In this document: in pieces, positions 16,471-24,935 of the stretch
How positions within the stretch are numbered: the stretch's first letter is position 1
Layout of the letters: each line of letters begins with the position of its first letter
Origin: Candidatus Deferrimicrobiaceae bacterium
Lineage (GTDB): Bacteria > Desulfobacterota > Deferrimicrobia > Deferrimicrobiales > Deferrimicrobiaceae
Direction: 5' to 3'
DNA: 64,000 nt
Assembly: GCA_036504035.1 (NCBI GenBank)
Contig: DASXVV010000009.1
Span: 124,001-188,000 of the forward strand
Notes under the pieces: generated by a model
What the model saw: the letters and a program-made list of their open reading frames with translations, nothing else
Told to the model about the DNA's origin: nothing
Databases searched by the model: none
Translations under genes and position numbers: made by a program

Positions 16471-18150
16471 TTATCGACCTCCGCGCCAGCCGCGCCCCGG
16501 GTCGGGATCACGGCCGGGCCTTTGATCGCGGTTGTTTTGATCGCGGTTGCCTTGATCGGTCCCCTGGGAACGATCGACCGGTGCGAAGGAACGAGGCGGA
16601 GCCGCTGGGGGCTGGATTCGTTCGCGCTCGACCGGCGGGGGAGCTACCGGCGTCGGAACGACCGGGGCGACCCGTTCGGGCGTGGGCCTCGGCTGTGTGC
16701 GAAATTCCGGAGTTGGCGCGACGCGTGCCGGAGAGGGTCGCGCCGGCATGGTCCTGCGCTCCGGTGCCGGACCGGTCCGGAACGAGGGCGTGGCGCCGGG
16801 ACTGCGTCCGTAGTTTCCCGGCGGGGTCCTCACCCCTTCGCGGCCGGGGGAAGTGACCGCCGGCCTGCGGATCTCGGGCGTCGGTCGCTGGAACGTGTTC
16901 GGGCCCGTAGCGCGTGGGGTGCGGACGACCGGCGCCGGACGGACGGACGGCCGCGGGTTGGAGCGATCGACGTGCACGTCGCGCCAGCCCGGGGCGCCCT
17001 GTCGGGCGGGCTCACGCACGAAGACGGTCTGGCGTGGAAGCGGCTGCCGCCACGAGGTCAGAGCCTGTGCGTTGCGGGGAATGGCCGGACGGGTGAACCG
17101 CTCGCCCGGGCGCAGCGGAACCCATCGCGTGTTCCCGCCCTCACGAACAAAACGTACCCTCGCCGGGAAATATCCGGCTGGGCGAAAGTGGTGGCGCCCC
17201 GATCCGAAGGAAACGCTGATGAACGACCCGTAAGGGGACCAGCACCAGCCGAAAGCCGGCGAGTTCACCCAATTTCCGCACCGATACGGATACCAGCCCC
17301 AAGGCTCATCGGAGATCCAGGTCCATCCGAACGAGGCGACCCAGACCCATCGACCGAAATAATACGGACTCCAGCCGGCCGCCACGCGCGGCCGCCAGAC
17401 GGCGCCGTAGTCGGGTACGGTGACCCACTCCCCGTAGTCGCTCAACTCGTTGACGACTGCCGGCGGAGCCTCGACGGACCGCTCGACTTCGCTCATCTCG
17501 GGCGGCGGCCCCTCTTCGTCGATCGGGCCGCTGTCGGCCAGCCTGCCGATCGTCACCCCGTCACCGACATACGCCTCCTCGCCTGCACGGACCCGGTACT
17601 TGGCATCGCCAGCCTTGATGCGCGCCTCCCCTTCCCGGACTTGCACGGTGCTTTCCTCGTCCGCACCGGTGGCGACGATCCGGTAGCGTCCCGCCTTCGG
17701 AAAGCGGACGATCTGCCCGTCTTCGAGCGCGACATTGACCGGTTCGAAGAATTCGTCGTCCGGAAGGAGAAAATTCGCCGCACCCTCGTGGAGGGTCAGG
17801 CTCGCCCGATCTTCGCGCAGGTCGCGCAGTTCGAGATCGGAGCCCTCGCCAAGGCGGATCCGGTCTTCCCCGTTGAGCACGACTTCCGCCGAGCTGCCTT
17901 CGGGAATCCGGACGCGTGAGCCGCTCGAGAGCGGGGCGTTGCCCTCGAATTCCTGCCAGTCGCTCTCTCCTGGCCCGATCACCCACGCAGACCCGTCGAT
18001 GACCCGGAGTCGCGCCACGGACCAGGCCGGGACGCTTTCGCCGCCTACGGCGCTTTCGTCATCGGCGATTTCCGCACGGCTCGCAATCGGGAAGACCAGA
18101 AGCGCCAGGATCCCGGCGAAACATAATTTAGTGGCCATTCGCTTCTTCAT
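16471..18150 (-). CDS. Secreted FecR-domain protein with DUF6600-like Trp-rich region
   Basis: A 559-residue exported protein. The signal peptide is at 1-26 (cleavage near SRA-EI). A FecR-type beta domain lies at about 50-205 (SSGSRVRIPEGSSAEVVL, then ARIKAGDAKYRVRAGEEAYV). Next is an aromatic-rich block at about 240-320 with repeated Y-G-x-W and W-x-P-Y motifs, typical of the DUF6600 family, and then a long Pro/Arg-rich low-complexity tail to the end (about 340-559). This is a surface or periplasmic protein; the tail might contact peptidoglycan or polysaccharide. The start has a strong GGAGGAACGAAC site. It is divergent from ubiE, with a 72-base shared promoter region. Confidence 0.8.
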   Translation of the reverse strand: MKKRMATKLCFAGILALLVFPIASRAEIADDESAVGGESVPAWSVARLRVIDGSAWVIGPGESDWQEFEGNAPLSSGSRVRIPEGSSAEVVLNGEDRIRLGEGSDLELRDLREDRASLTLHEGAANFLLPDDEFFEPVNVALEDGQIVRFPKAGRYRIVATGADEESTVQVREGEARIKAGDAKYRVRAGEEAYVGDGVTIGRLADSGPIDEEGPPPEMSEVERSVEAPPAVVNELSDYGEWVTVPDYGAVWRPRVAAGWSPYYFGRWVWVASFGWTWISDEPWGWYPYRCGNWVNSPAFGWCWSPYGSFISVSFGSGRHHFRPAGYFPARVRFVREGGNTRWVPLRPGERFTRPAIPRNAQALTSWRQPLPRQTVFVREPARQGAPGWRDVHVDRSNPRPSVRPAPVVRTPRATGPNTFQRPTPEIRRPAVTSPGREGVRTPPGNYGRSPGATPSFRTGPAPERRTMPARPSPARVAPTPEFRTQPRPTPERVAPVVPTPVAPPPVERERIQPPAAPPRSFAPVDRSQGTDQGNRDQNNRDQRPGRDPDPGRGWRGGR

Positions 18151-18222
18151 GTTCGTTCCTCCCTACCTTATTGAACACCATTTCCCGCGTAGGGTTCCCC
18201 GATTTGCGATAAAATCATCCCC

Positions 18223-18942
18223 ATGTACCGCATGGATGCCAAGAATCGTTCGATCGGCGAGATGTTTTCCGCCATCGCCCCCCGCTACGATTTCCTCAAC
18301 CGCCTGCTTTCGGCCGGGATCGACCGTCGCTGGCGGAAGCTGGCCGTCCGCGCGCTCCTGCCGGCCCGCGGCGGCCGGTACCTTGACGTCGCCACCGGCA
18401 CGGCCGACGTTGCCCTCGAGATCTTCCGGCAAAAGGGCGATGAGGCGAGGGTCACCGGCGCCGACATCTCGATGGGGATGATGCGCTTCGGACAGCAAAA
18501 AGTTTCCATGAGTGGCCTCTCTGGCCGGATGGCCTTCGTCCAGGCGCCGTGCGAATCGCTCCCGTTCCGCGATGGAGCCTTCGATTCCGCCTCCATCGCT
18601 TTCGGCATCCGTAACGTCGTGGATCGCGCACGGGGGCTGTCCGAGATGTGCCGGATCGTCCGGCCGGGGGGACGCATCGTGATCCTCGAATTTTCTCTCC
18701 CCGAGAATCGCTTTTTCGCCATGATCTACAACTTTTACTTCAATACGCTACTACCCCGGATCGGTGGGCTTTTTTCAAATAAAAGCGCCTATGTCTATCT
18801 TCCTGAATCGGTGCATGCTTTCCCTTCCCCTGAAGCATTCCGGAAGATGATGCTCGATGCCGGGTGCGCCTCCGTCGACACGAGGCCCCTGACGTTCGGT
18901 ATCGCCACGCTTTACGTCGGCACGCGTCCCGCGGCGCCCTGA
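18223..18942 (+). CDS. ubiE: Demethylmenaquinone/ubiquinone biosynthesis C-methyltransferase
   Basis: A 239-residue class I SAM-dependent methyltransferase of the UbiE/MenG family, which methylates the quinone ring. Family landmarks are the N-terminal MFSAIAPRYDFLNRLLS, SAM motif I YLDVATGTADVAL, LPFRDGAFDSASIAFGIRNV, and PGGRIVILEFSLPE. In an anaerobic deltaproteobacterium the likely product is menaquinone (gene name menG). The start may be ATG 18223 or ATG 18232 (six bases apart in frame plus three); neither has an obvious Shine-Dalgarno. The LOG-family gene follows 15 bases later in the same operon. Confidence 0.92.
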   Translation: MYRMDAKNRSIGEMFSAIAPRYDFLNRLLSAGIDRRWRKLAVRALLPARGGRYLDVATGTADVALEIFRQKGDEARVTGADISMGMMRFGQQKVSMSGLSGRMAFVQAPCESLPFRDGAFDSASIAFGIRNVVDRARGLSEMCRIVRPGGRIVILEFSLPENRFFAMIYNFYFNTLLPRIGGLFSNKSAYVYLPESVHAFPSPEAFRKMMLDAGCASVDTRPLTFGIATLYVGTRPAAP

Positions 18943-18957
18943 GGGAAACCCGAATCC

Positions 18958-19542
18958 GTGCAGACCCGTAGTCTCTGCGTCTTTTGCAGCTCGAGCAACC
19001 ACCTTCCCGCCGCCTTCCGGAGCGATGCCGAAGCGCTGGCAGACCGCCTGGTCGCCGCGGACATCAGCCTGGTCTATGGCGGCGGGTCGGTGGGACTGAT
19101 GGGGGTGCTTGCGGATCGGGTCTTGTCGCGCGGAGGACGGGTGGTCGGTGTGATCCCTCGATTCCTGGCGGACAAGGAGTTGGCGCACGGGCGCCTGACC
19201 GAGCTGGTCCTGACCGAGACGATGCACGAACGGAAACAGGAGATGAGCCGCCGGGCCGACGCGTTCGCCGTCCTTCCGGGCGGCTTCGGAACGCTCGAGG
19301 AATTTTTCGAGGTTTTGACCTGGAAACAACTTCGGCTGCACGCCCGCCCGATCGTCGTCGCGAATACGGGGGGCTGGTTCGATCCGGTCTTGGCTTATTT
19401 CGAAAAAGCGGTTGAATTGCAGATGGTTCGCCGGAAAAGCCTCGATCTGGTCACCGTCGTCGATGACGGTGCCCAGATCGTCGAAGCACTGTTCAAACTG
19501 CGCCGCACCGATATCCTGAACCCGACCTTCGAAAAAACCTGA
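18958..19542 (+). CDS. LOG-family protein (TIGR00730; cytokinin-riboside phosphoribohydrolase-like)
   Basis: A 194-residue Rossmann-fold protein of the LOG/YvdD family with the diagnostic PGGFGTLEEFFE motif at about residues 101-112 and the upstream YGGGSVGLMG loop. Family members hydrolyse AMP-type nucleotides or cytokinin riboside monophosphates, releasing the base; in bacteria they are general nucleotide 5'-monophosphate phosphoribohydrolases. Translation starts at GTG 18958. The stop directly abuts the convergent YXWGXW-type gene at 19543. Confidence 0.9.
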   Translation: MQTRSLCVFCSSSNHLPAAFRSDAEALADRLVAADISLVYGGGSVGLMGVLADRVLSRGGRVVGVIPRFLADKELAHGRLTELVLTETMHERKQEMSRRADAFAVLPGGFGTLEEFFEVLTWKQLRLHARPIVVANTGGWFDPVLAYFEKAVELQMVRRKSLDLVTVVDDGAQIVEALFKLRRTDILNPTFEKT

Positions 19543-19983
19543 TCAACCCCGGTCTTCCCAATGTCCCGGCATCCAGACCTGCCGCTCGACGGTGAGATAG
19601 TGGCCGGCGACCCATGCCCTGCCCCGGTCGCGACCGCCGCCGTCGTCGCCGAATTCGTCGTCGGCATCTCTACCCCCCCGCGCCATCTCCCAATGCCCCG
19701 GCACCCATTGACGCTCGATCCGGGACTCGTAATGCCCTTCGATCCAGACGCGGTCTCGGGGCGGGGCGTAGTATCGGGGCTCCGGGGCGTAGTAGCGCGT
19801 CTCGGGGACGTAAACCCTGGCCGGTTGCGAATTTTCGATGATGTTTCCGAGAATCTGAAGCCCCAGGATTCCGGTCATGATCTTGCCCGCCGTGGCCCAG
19901 CCTCGATCGCCTGCCAATGCTGGCTTCGGAACCGTGGTCGCCAACATCGCTGCCGCCAGGATGACCGCCATGATCTTTTTCAT
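19543..19983 (-). CDS. Small exported protein with YXWGXW/BcpO-like repeats
   Basis: A 146-residue protein. The signal peptide is at 1-24 (MKKIMAVILAAAMLATTV, cleavage near ALA-GD). A hydrophobic glycine-rich stretch with ILGLQILGNII follows, then a Tyr/Pro/Arg-rich region with a twofold Y-Y-A-P-E-P-R pattern, then two copies of a W-V-x-G-H-Y / W-x-P-G-H-W unit separated by an Asp/Gly/Arg-rich linker. The WxPGHW pattern resembles the YXWGXW repeat seen in small envelope proteins. No catalytic residues are evident. It follows the sigma/anti-sigma cluster by about 100 bases on the same strand and may belong to that regulon. Confidence 0.75.
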   Translation of the reverse strand: MKKIMAVILAAAMLATTVPKPALAGDRGWATAGKIMTGILGLQILGNIIENSQPARVYVPETRYYAPEPRYYAPPRDRVWIEGHYESRIERQWVPGHWEMARGGRDADDEFGDDGGGRDRGRAWVAGHYLTVERQVWMPGHWEDRG

Positions 19984-20080
19984 TGTCGTTGCCCTCCGTT
20001 CCAGTCGCTTCTTATCCTTTTGAACCCGGTCCAAAGGGAAAAGTTCCTGTCGCAGGGAGGATCGGCGATTACTTTTACGC

Positions 20081-20551
20081 TTATTCGGCAGAGATGACGA
20101 GGATGAGGACGCCGTTCTGGTAGGTGGGGCCGCCGACGAGCACCATTCCGCCACGGTTAAGCCCAAGCGCGGTCGTCAGCTTGTTCTTGCCCCCTTCGAG
20201 GATCTGGACGTCGAGCTTGATCTTGCTGCCTTCGATCGAGGCTGGCGTAGCCTTGAGGATGCGGTTGCCGGGCAGCGGGATCTCGCCGGTCTCGCCGACC
20301 CCGAGGCTGCGCTTCTGACGGTCGAGCATCTTGTAGGAAGAATAGTTGAACATCGACTGAAGCTTGGATTTGAGCTTGGAGAGCGCCGGATCGATCGATT
20401 TGCCCTCGTGCGACGCGTGCGCAATGGCGACCTCGATGGACACCGTCGGGCCGGCAAGGGCCGTGGCAGGCAGAAACATCGCCAGGACCAGCAGGAGGGA
20501 TAAGGCGAGGGAAACTGTCTTTCCGGAGCGGTCAGCCGTGGTTGTCGTCAT
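20081..20551 (-). CDS. Exported protein of unknown function, third gene of the ECF sigma operon
   Basis: A 156-residue protein starting at ATG 20551 (GTG 20557 possible), inside the end of the anti-sigma gene. Residues about 12-35 form a signal peptide (LALSLLLVLAMFLPATALAG). The mature part has a Lys-rich helix (SKLKSKLQSMF) and alternating strands (RILKATPASIEGSKIKLDVQI, GGMVLVGGPTYQNGVLILVIS). It could be an envelope protein made in response to the stress that activates the sigma factor. No family recognised. Confidence 0.7.
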   Translation of the reverse strand: MTTTTADRSGKTVSLALSLLLVLAMFLPATALAGPTVSIEVAIAHASHEGKSIDPALSKLKSKLQSMFNYSSYKMLDRQKRSLGVGETGEIPLPGNRILKATPASIEGSKIKLDVQILEGGKNKLTTALGLNRGGMVLVGGPTYQNGVLILVISAE

Positions 20552-21014
20552 CGTCACTGATCCAGATCACCTGTGGAAAATCTGCGCCGCGATCGAGCAG
20601 CGCCACGGTGGAAGTCTCGGAATCGAGCGTCTCGACCTCGACCCGGAAATCGCCCGGGCTGATGGGTCCCCGACCGACAACGGAAGGATAGACCATCAGC
20701 GTGAAAACGGCAAGTGCCGCCGCAGCGGGCAGCCAGAGCCAGTGACGCCAACGCCGGGCCGTCCGTTTCGCCTCCTGCTTCTCGGCGATTCCGGCGCGGA
20801 CACGGGTCCACATGGCGTCGAGCTGCGGCGAGCGTTCGCGCGCCCCGCCCGCGGCCCAAGCGCGGAGCAGGTCACCCGAGGCCCGGTACGCTTTGACCGT
20901 GTCCGCGCATCGGGGGCAACCCGCAACATGGGCGCGCACCCTTTCGGCCTCGGGGCCGGTCAGCCGGTTGTCGATCCATTCGTGAAGCAGTTTATCGTCT
21001 TTTTTGCAATCCAT
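20532..21014 (-). CDS. Anti-sigma factor with zinc-finger anti-sigma domain
   Basis: A 160-residue single-pass membrane protein. The N-terminal 60 residues have the ZAS pattern H-x3-C-x2-C: LLHEWIDNRLTGPEAERVRAHVAGCPRCA. This domain clamps the cognate ECF sigma factor. A basic patch RRWRHW precedes a single membrane helix at about 103-122, and the C-terminal part should be periplasmic and ends in an Asp-rich tail. It begins at ATG 21014, 7 bases after the sigma gene. The pairing and order are standard for an ECF sigma operon. Confidence 0.9.
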   Translation of the reverse strand: MDCKKDDKLLHEWIDNRLTGPEAERVRAHVAGCPRCADTVKAYRASGDLLRAWAAGGARERSPQLDAMWTRVRAGIAEKQEAKRTARRWRHWLWLPAAAALAVFTLMVYPSVVGRGPISPGDFRVEVETLDSETSTVALLDRGADFPQVIWISDDDDNHG

Positions 21015-21021
21015 GGCGCGC

Positions 21022-21612
21022 CTACGCTTCCCGGAACTTCTTGAGGGTTTCCTTGAGCCGCCCGCGTGCATAGTGTAGCCGCGACATCACGGTGCCGACC
21101 GAGCACCCGAGCGATTCGGCGATCTCGTCGTAGGACAGGCCGTCGACCTCGCGCAGGATGATCACGGCCCGATGGTACTCGGGCAGCGCCGCAATAGCCG
21201 CGGCCAGCGCGTCGGCCAGCTGCCGGTTCCCGGCAAGTTCCTCGGGGGTGCGGGGATAGTTCCCCGTCTCGGCTTGGCATTCATCCTCGGTCCCCTGCGT
21301 CTCGTCGAACGCCACCTCTCCCTTGCGGCCGGTCTTCCGCCAGCGATCGATCGAGCCGTTGACCAGCATCCGGTAGAACCAGGTGAAGAAACTGGATCCG
21401 CCGCGGAAGTCCTTGAGGCTGTAGAACGCCTTGATGAAGGCATCCTGAACCGCGTCGACAGCCTCGTCGGGGTCGCCCAGGATGCCGAACGCCACGCCGT
21501 ATGCCCGCCCCTTGTATCGTTCCATGATCTCGCGGAACGCCTCCTGGTCGCCGCCCGCCGCCGCCTTCACCAGCTCGGCTTCGGGAACCGGACTCGTCTC
21601 TTCCTTTTTCAT
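21022..21612 (-). CDS. ECF RNA polymerase sigma factor (RpoE-like)
   Basis: A 196-residue sigma-70 family protein with only regions 2 and 4. Region 2 has AVDAVQDAFIKAFYSL and FFTWFYRMLVN (-10 recognition); a variable linker with ten or so acidic residues follows; region 4 has LPEYHRAVIILREVDGLSYDEIAESLGCSVGTVMSRLHYARGRL in two segments (helix-turn-helix for the -35 box). Its activity is presumably held by the membrane anti-sigma encoded immediately downstream, and the two exported proteins nearby are candidate targets. Confidence 0.94.
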   Translation of the reverse strand: MKKEETSPVPEAELVKAAAGGDQEAFREIMERYKGRAYGVAFGILGDPDEAVDAVQDAFIKAFYSLKDFRGGSSFFTWFYRMLVNGSIDRWRKTGRKGEVAFDETQGTEDECQAETGNYPRTPEELAGNRQLADALAAAIAALPEYHRAVIILREVDGLSYDEIAESLGCSVGTVMSRLHYARGRLKETLKKFREA

Positions 21613-21657
21613 GTGACGAGCCTGGAGTCCAATATATTCATCCCGATTTTCACGAGG

Positions 21658-24267
21658 TTAATGAACCTCGCCCCAGTTTTTCCCGGTTCCGGCCGTGACC
21701 GTGAGCGGGACGGAAAGCTTGACCGCCCCCTCCATCGTCTCGACGAGGATCGACCTGGCCTCGGCCGCCTCGTCCTTCGGCGCCTCGGCCAGCAGCTCGT
21801 CGTGCACCTGGAGCAGCAAGCGGGCCTTCATCCCCCGGGTTCTAAAGGCGCGGTCTGCCCGGATCATGGCGATCTTGATGATGTCGGCGGCGCTCCCCTG
21901 GATCGGCGCATTGACGGCCATCCGGTCTGCCGCATCCCGCATTATGCGGTTCTGGGAAACGATGTCGCGAATGTAGCGACGGCGCCCGAAGATCGTCGTG
22001 ACGTACCCGTCGCGGCGGGCCCGGACCTTGACCTCCTCGAGGTATTCCCTGACGCCCGGGAATCGCTCGAAGTAGCCGTCGATCAGCGGCTTCGCTTCCT
22101 TGGGCGCGATGCCAAGCTCCCGGGATAGCCCATAGGGGCTCATCCCGTAGAGGATGCCGAAATTGATCACCTTGGCCCGGCGCCTGAGCTCGGGCGTCAC
22201 GTCGGCGGCCTTCACGTTGAACACGGACATGGCGGTGGACTGGTGGATGTCCTCCCCTTCGCGGAACCCCCGGACCAGCGTAGCATCGCCTGACAGATGG
22301 GCGAGCAGCCGGAGCTCGACCTGGGAGTAGTCGGCGCCGACGAAGAGGCACCCCGGCTCGGGAATGAAGCCGCACCGGATCCGTTGCCCCAAGGGCGTAC
22401 GCACGGGAATGTTCTGGAGGTTCGGGTCGGACGAGGACAGCCGCCCGGTTCCGGCCTGGATCGAATTGAAAGTCGTATGGAGCCGCCCGTCCCGCGGATC
22501 GATCAATCCCGGCAGGACGTCGACGTAGGTCGACTTGAGCTTCGCCAAGGTGCGATATTCGAGGATAAGCGCGGGGATCTCATGGGTATCCCGGAGCTGC
22601 TCCAGCACTTCGACATCGGTCGAGTAGCCGGTCTTCGTTTTCTTGACGGGGGGCAGGCCGAGCTTTTCGAAAAGCAGGAAGGCGAGCTGCTTCGGCGAAT
22701 TGATGTTGAAATCGCCTCCGGCGATGTTTGCGACCTTCCGTTCGATCGCCTTCGTCCCCTCGTCCAGCTCGGCGGATAGCTGCGCGAAGATGCCGGTGTC
22801 GATTTTGATGCCCGCGCGCTCCATCCGGAAGAGGACCGGAAGGAGCGGCATGTCGATGTCGTCGCTGACCGACGTCAGCTCGGCTTCGGCCAGCTTTTCC
22901 TCGAGGGCGCCTCCCAGACCCGCCAGACTCCTGGCGATCTCCGCCGCGCGCGCCTCGGGGGTGCCCTCCTCCCCGGCTGCGACCGATCCGGGCAGGTATC
23001 GTGCGAACAGTTTCGTCGGCGTCGGCGACCCTTCGTCCGGCGAAAGCAGGTATCCCGCGACAAGAAGGTCGATCAGCGGCAGGGCGTCGAGGGCGGACAG
23101 GCCCGGCCGCAAGCGGAGAAGCCGCTTCCCGTCGAACACGTACACCCGCCCGCCGTGCTCCAGGAACCGGGAGACGACCGCGTCCACTTCCTCGGGCGGG
23201 AAGAGGAACGTCTCGCCGTCCGGGATCGCAAGTGCGGCGGCAGCACCGGTTCCGTCGCCCGGATGCAGCCCCGCCCGCTTCGGAAAAGGCGTACCGAGCG
23301 CCGATGCCAGCGCCTTGGCGCTATCGATTGCGCGCCACGAGACCGCCTCGGACGATTTCGGTGCGGCCGCTTCCGCCCCGCCCGATCCTCCGGGCCTGAA
23401 AAGCGGCATCGCGTTCCGTTGCTCGAGCTCGAGATCGTCGACCAGCTTCCGGAAGCCGAGTTTTTTGAAAAGAGGTGTGGCCCGCCCCACGCTGATTCCG
23501 CGAGGCGCCAGGTCGGCGAGGCCGACGTCAAGCGGGACGTCGCGATCGATCGCGGCGAGCTGCCGGCAGAGGCGCGCCTGGTCCGCGTTTTTCTCGATCT
23601 TTTCCCGCCTGGCGCCCTTGAGCCGGTCGGTGCCGGCCAATAGCGCATCGAGCGACCCGAATTCGCGCAGCAACTCGGCTGCCGTCTTTTCGCCGATGCC
23701 GGGCACGCCGGGAATGTTGTCGGAGGGATCTCCCGCAAGCGCGAGCAGGTCGACGACTTGCCCCGCGTCGACGCCGAACGTCTCGCGCACCTGCTCGGGC
23801 CCGACCTCGCGATCCTTCAGGCCGTCCCGAATCCGGACGTTCTGCGAGACGAGCTGGTAAAGGTCCTTGTCGGAGGAGATCACGACGACTCGCATCCCGG
23901 CCTCGTCGGCCAGGCGCGAAAGAGTCCCGATGACATCGTCGGCCTCGGCCCCCGGAATCGCCACGCGCGGGACCCCCAGGGCGTCGATCACCTCCTCGAC
24001 CAGCGGGAACTGCACCGAGAGATCCTCGGGCACCTTGAGGCGGTTGGCCTTGTACTCCGGATACAGCAGGTGCCGCGGGGTCGGCTCGGGCGTGTCGAAC
24101 ACGGCGGCGATGGCGTCGGGATTTTCCTGTCGGAGGATCTTCAGGAGGATGCGCGCGGTTCCGAGTACCGCGTTGGTCGGTGTGCCGTCGGGCGCCGTGA
24201 GCCGGGGCACCCCGTAAAACGTCCGGTAGAGGACGTTATGTCCGTCGATCAGATAAAGAGATTTCAT
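21658..24267 (-). CDS. polA: DNA polymerase I
   Basis: An 869-residue PolA. The 5'-3' exonuclease (1-290) has LIDGHNVLYRTFYG, IPGAEADDVIGTL and DPSDNIPGVPGIGEKTAA. The middle domain (about 300-490) lacks the DxE catalytic pair of 3'-5' exonuclease, so proofreading is probably absent, as in many bacterial Pol I enzymes. The polymerase domain has motif A DYSQVELRLLAHLSGD, motif B RRRAKVINFGILYGMSPYGL and motif C LLQVHDELLAEAP. Its role is Okazaki-fragment maturation and gap filling. The ATG at 24267 lies inside the RDD gene (32-base overlap), making it the last gene of the ccsA-hem run. Confidence 0.96.
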   Translation of the reverse strand: MKSLYLIDGHNVLYRTFYGVPRLTAPDGTPTNAVLGTARILLKILRQENPDAIAAVFDTPEPTPRHLLYPEYKANRLKVPEDLSVQFPLVEEVIDALGVPRVAIPGAEADDVIGTLSRLADEAGMRVVVISSDKDLYQLVSQNVRIRDGLKDREVGPEQVRETFGVDAGQVVDLLALAGDPSDNIPGVPGIGEKTAAELLREFGSLDALLAGTDRLKGARREKIEKNADQARLCRQLAAIDRDVPLDVGLADLAPRGISVGRATPLFKKLGFRKLVDDLELEQRNAMPLFRPGGSGGAEAAAPKSSEAVSWRAIDSAKALASALGTPFPKRAGLHPGDGTGAAAALAIPDGETFLFPPEEVDAVVSRFLEHGGRVYVFDGKRLLRLRPGLSALDALPLIDLLVAGYLLSPDEGSPTPTKLFARYLPGSVAAGEEGTPEARAAEIARSLAGLGGALEEKLAEAELTSVSDDIDMPLLPVLFRMERAGIKIDTGIFAQLSAELDEGTKAIERKVANIAGGDFNINSPKQLAFLLFEKLGLPPVKKTKTGYSTDVEVLEQLRDTHEIPALILEYRTLAKLKSTYVDVLPGLIDPRDGRLHTTFNSIQAGTGRLSSSDPNLQNIPVRTPLGQRIRCGFIPEPGCLFVGADYSQVELRLLAHLSGDATLVRGFREGEDIHQSTAMSVFNVKAADVTPELRRRAKVINFGILYGMSPYGLSRELGIAPKEAKPLIDGYFERFPGVREYLEEVKVRARRDGYVTTIFGRRRYIRDIVSQNRIMRDAADRMAVNAPIQGSAADIIKIAMIRADRAFRTRGMKARLLLQVHDELLAEAPKDEAAEARSILVETMEGAVKLSVPLTVTAGTGKNWGEVH

Positions 24268-24721
24268 GGGAGGGCTGCCTTTGCTCGACCACCAGCGTCT
24301 CGGCGAGGGTATCGCCCGCCCGCTGGCCGTCGGGATCGTAGAAACCGAGATACGTCTCGACGAGCAGCACGGCCAGCCCCACCGTGTAGGCAAGGAAGGG
24401 ACCGACCGCCGGGACGAGATAGAGCAGGAACGGGACGACGATCGTTCCGTTTCGCAGGAGGGATGCGGAGAAATCCATCGGCTCCCCGTCGACGCGCACG
24501 ACCTTGAGGCCGGCCAGCCACTTGCCGGCGCTCCGGCCGCCGGGGAAAGCATCGGCCATCAGCAGGTAGAACAGCGCCGCGAATGCGCCGGCCGCTCCCT
24601 CGATCCGCCAGAGGCAGAGCGCCACGATCAGGTCAGCCGCCTTGCCGACCATCCGCGCCAGGTAGCGCGCCCGCCGTGCATCGCGGAAGTACGCGCGTTT
24701 CTCTTCCCAGCGGGTGGCCAT
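24236..24721 (-). CDS. RDD-family membrane protein
   Basis: A 161-residue inner-membrane protein with three or four hydrophobic helices (about 27-60, 85-118). It has the RDD hallmark: a basic stretch around the conserved Arg (RARYLARMVGKAADL), GRSAGKWLAGLKVVRVDGEPMDF, and a terminal Asp in the QRAGDTLAETLVV segment. RDD proteins are linked to ion transport or membrane homeostasis, but function here is unknown. It overlaps polA by 32 bases and follows the small DUF4177-like gene by 4 bases. Confidence 0.82.
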   Translation of the reverse strand: MATRWEEKRAYFRDARRARYLARMVGKAADLIVALCLWRIEGAAGAFAALFYLLMADAFPGGRSAGKWLAGLKVVRVDGEPMDFSASLLRNGTIVVPFLLYLVPAVGPFLAYTVGLAVLLVETYLGFYDPDGQRAGDTLAETLVVEQRQPSHEISLSDRRT

Positions 24722-24725
24722 CGCC

Positions 24726-24929
24726 TCAGCCCCCGTCCCCGGTCGCGGCTCGGGTGAAGAACAGGAACGCCATCGTCGGGCGGCGACTCCCGTGCTGGGT
24801 GACGAAGTTGATAGATTCGAATCGGTACCCGTCGGCCATCGCGGCGTTGAGCGCCTGCTCGATCGCGCGATCGGAGACCTCGCTCAACTCGATCACCCGG
24901 TATGGGGCGTTTTCGACGGGGGTCGGCAC
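24726..24929 (-). CDS. Small DUF4177-like protein
   Basis: A 67-residue protein from GTG 24929, six bases after hemB. The pattern YRVIELSEVSDRAIEQALNAAMADGYRFESINFVTQ, split by a helix, then MAFLFFTR, matches the one-helix, beta-strand fold of DUF4177-like proteins, where a Gly-Trp/Tyr-Glu segment is typical (here GYRFES). No function is known. Its tight placement in the heme operon suggests constitutive co-expression. Confidence 0.7.
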   Translation of the reverse strand: MPTPVENAPYRVIELSEVSDRAIEQALNAAMADGYRFESINFVTQHGSRRPTMAFLFFTRAATGDGG

Positions 24930-24935
24930 GTTTCG

